Below are positions 48,759-49,097 of a stretch of DNA of 49,097 nt, one piece after another. The first letter of the stretch is position 1. Every line of letters begins with the position of its first letter. This DNA is from Betaproteobacteria bacterium (GTDB lineage Bacteria; Acidobacteriota; Terriglobia; Acidiferrales; UBA7541). Location of the stretch: contig CAJCHZ010000015.1 of the NCBI GenBank assembly GCA_903970165.1, positions 1-49,097 of the forward strand. The letters run 5' to 3'. A program made the position numbers and the translations under genes. Below the pieces are notes generated by a model. That model did not search any database and was not told the origin of the DNA. It was given only the letters and a program-made list of their open reading frames with translations.

Positions 48759-48908
48759 CTACTTCACTTCCTTGTGCCCCGTGTGCTTGCGGCACGTATT
48801 GCAAAACTTCCGGGTCTCCACACGTTCGGAGTGCTTCTTCTTGTTCTTCGTCGTCGTGTAGTTGCGGTTTTTGCAATCGCCGCACTGCAAGGTAATGATT
48901 TCTCGCAT
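48759..48908 (-). CDS. rpmG: 50S ribosomal protein L33
   Basis: A 49-aa protein: [20 protein letters not shown], then [19 protein letters not shown] and [10 protein letters not shown]. It is the zinc-binding (C+) form with C9, C12, C36 and C39. AAGGA lies 8 nt before ATG 48908. It sits 48 nt after tuf and ahead of tRNA-Trp. It is too short for most length cut-offs and easily missed. Confidence 0.97.
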   Translation of the reverse strand: MREIITLQCGDCKNRNYTTTKNKKKHSERVETRKFCNTCRKHTGHKEVK

Positions 48909-48956
48909 GATCCAATTCCTTCTCTTGACCCGCCCTCGACGCGCAAGGGGAAAGGG

Positions 48957-49097
48957 TTACTCGATAATTTCGACGACGGCGCCGGCGCCAACGGTGTGGC
49001 CGCCTTCGCGAATGGCGAAGCGCAAGCCCTTCTCGAGCGCTACCGGCGTGATCAGCGTCACTTCACAGCTTACGTTGTCTCCCGGCATCACCATTTC
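48957..49097 (-). CDS. tuf: Elongation factor Tu, C-terminal end (cut by window)
   Basis: The last 46 codons and a stop are present: [20 protein letters not shown], then [20 protein letters not shown] and VVEIIE. This is the conserved domain 3 end of EF-Tu, the GTPase that brings aminoacyl-tRNA to the ribosome. The gene is truncated only by the window edge. Confidence 0.97.
   Translation of the reverse strand, partial: EMVMPGDNVSCEVTLITPVALEKGLRFAIREGGHTVGAGAVVEIIE

Overview
The window looks like a chromosomal segment of an Acidobacteriota bacterium, moderately GC-rich and with a Gram-negative envelope. The main clues are a PadR regulator paired with a 'duplicated orphan permease' (ADOP-type FtsX/MacB permease with a permease-prefix domain), a very long TonB-dependent receptor with an N-terminal carboxypeptidase-regulatory-like domain (Oar-like), a DUF4097 protein behind an ECF sigma/anti-sigma pair, many secreted proteins of unknown function, and many short GC-rich hairpin repeats between genes. 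Phylum assignment is an inference from gene content only.

Layout. 1-3300: lysS (minus strand), a VOC-fold protein, then an unknown protein on the plus strand. 3414-5938: sigma factor, membrane anti-sigma factor and a secreted DUF4097 protein, an apparent stress-response module. 5992-8278: aroK, a secreted protein and a nucleotidyltransferase bracketed by two 78-bp direct repeats. 8451-12882: a zinc-ribbon/XRE regulator, an Fpg/Nei DNA glycosylase, an OmpH/Skp chaperone, a relic of a second glycosylase C-terminus, a small GIY-YIG-like protein and an HD-domain protein. 12936-20554: the ADOP permease with its PadR regulator and the TonB-dependent receptor, all on the minus strand. 21168-23100: ispG, then an antitoxin gene with a frameshifted PIN toxin. 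23177-26191: TetR regulator divergent from a retropepsin-like/NTF2-like secreted protein, then a secreted Tiki/EreA-like protein. 26291-28122: gatC-gatA with no gatB here. 28153-29322: three helically phased palindromes in front of a DinB-like gene, then a small helix-turn-helix protein. 29594-36196: a secreted unknown protein, a YVTN beta-propeller, two overlapping ThuA-like genes and a hybrid sensor kinase.

36437-49097 is the conserved transcription/translation block, all on the minus strand and in the order tuf (partial), rpmG, tRNA-Trp, secE, nusG, rplK, rplA, rplJ, rplL, rpoB, rpoC. A rho-independent terminator follows rpoC.

There is no obvious phage, CRISPR array or large defence island. 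The less ordinary features are small: an eight-cysteine double zinc-ribbon insertion in RpoB, the three phased operator-like palindromes upstream of the DinB gene, the direct repeats around the nucleotidyltransferase, a family of REP-like hairpins, one 27-bp hairpin present in two distant inverted copies, the broken PIN toxin and the fpg tail relic. Several start sites were moved from the longest open frame because a ribosome-binding site, a promoter or a family N-terminus pointed to an internal start.
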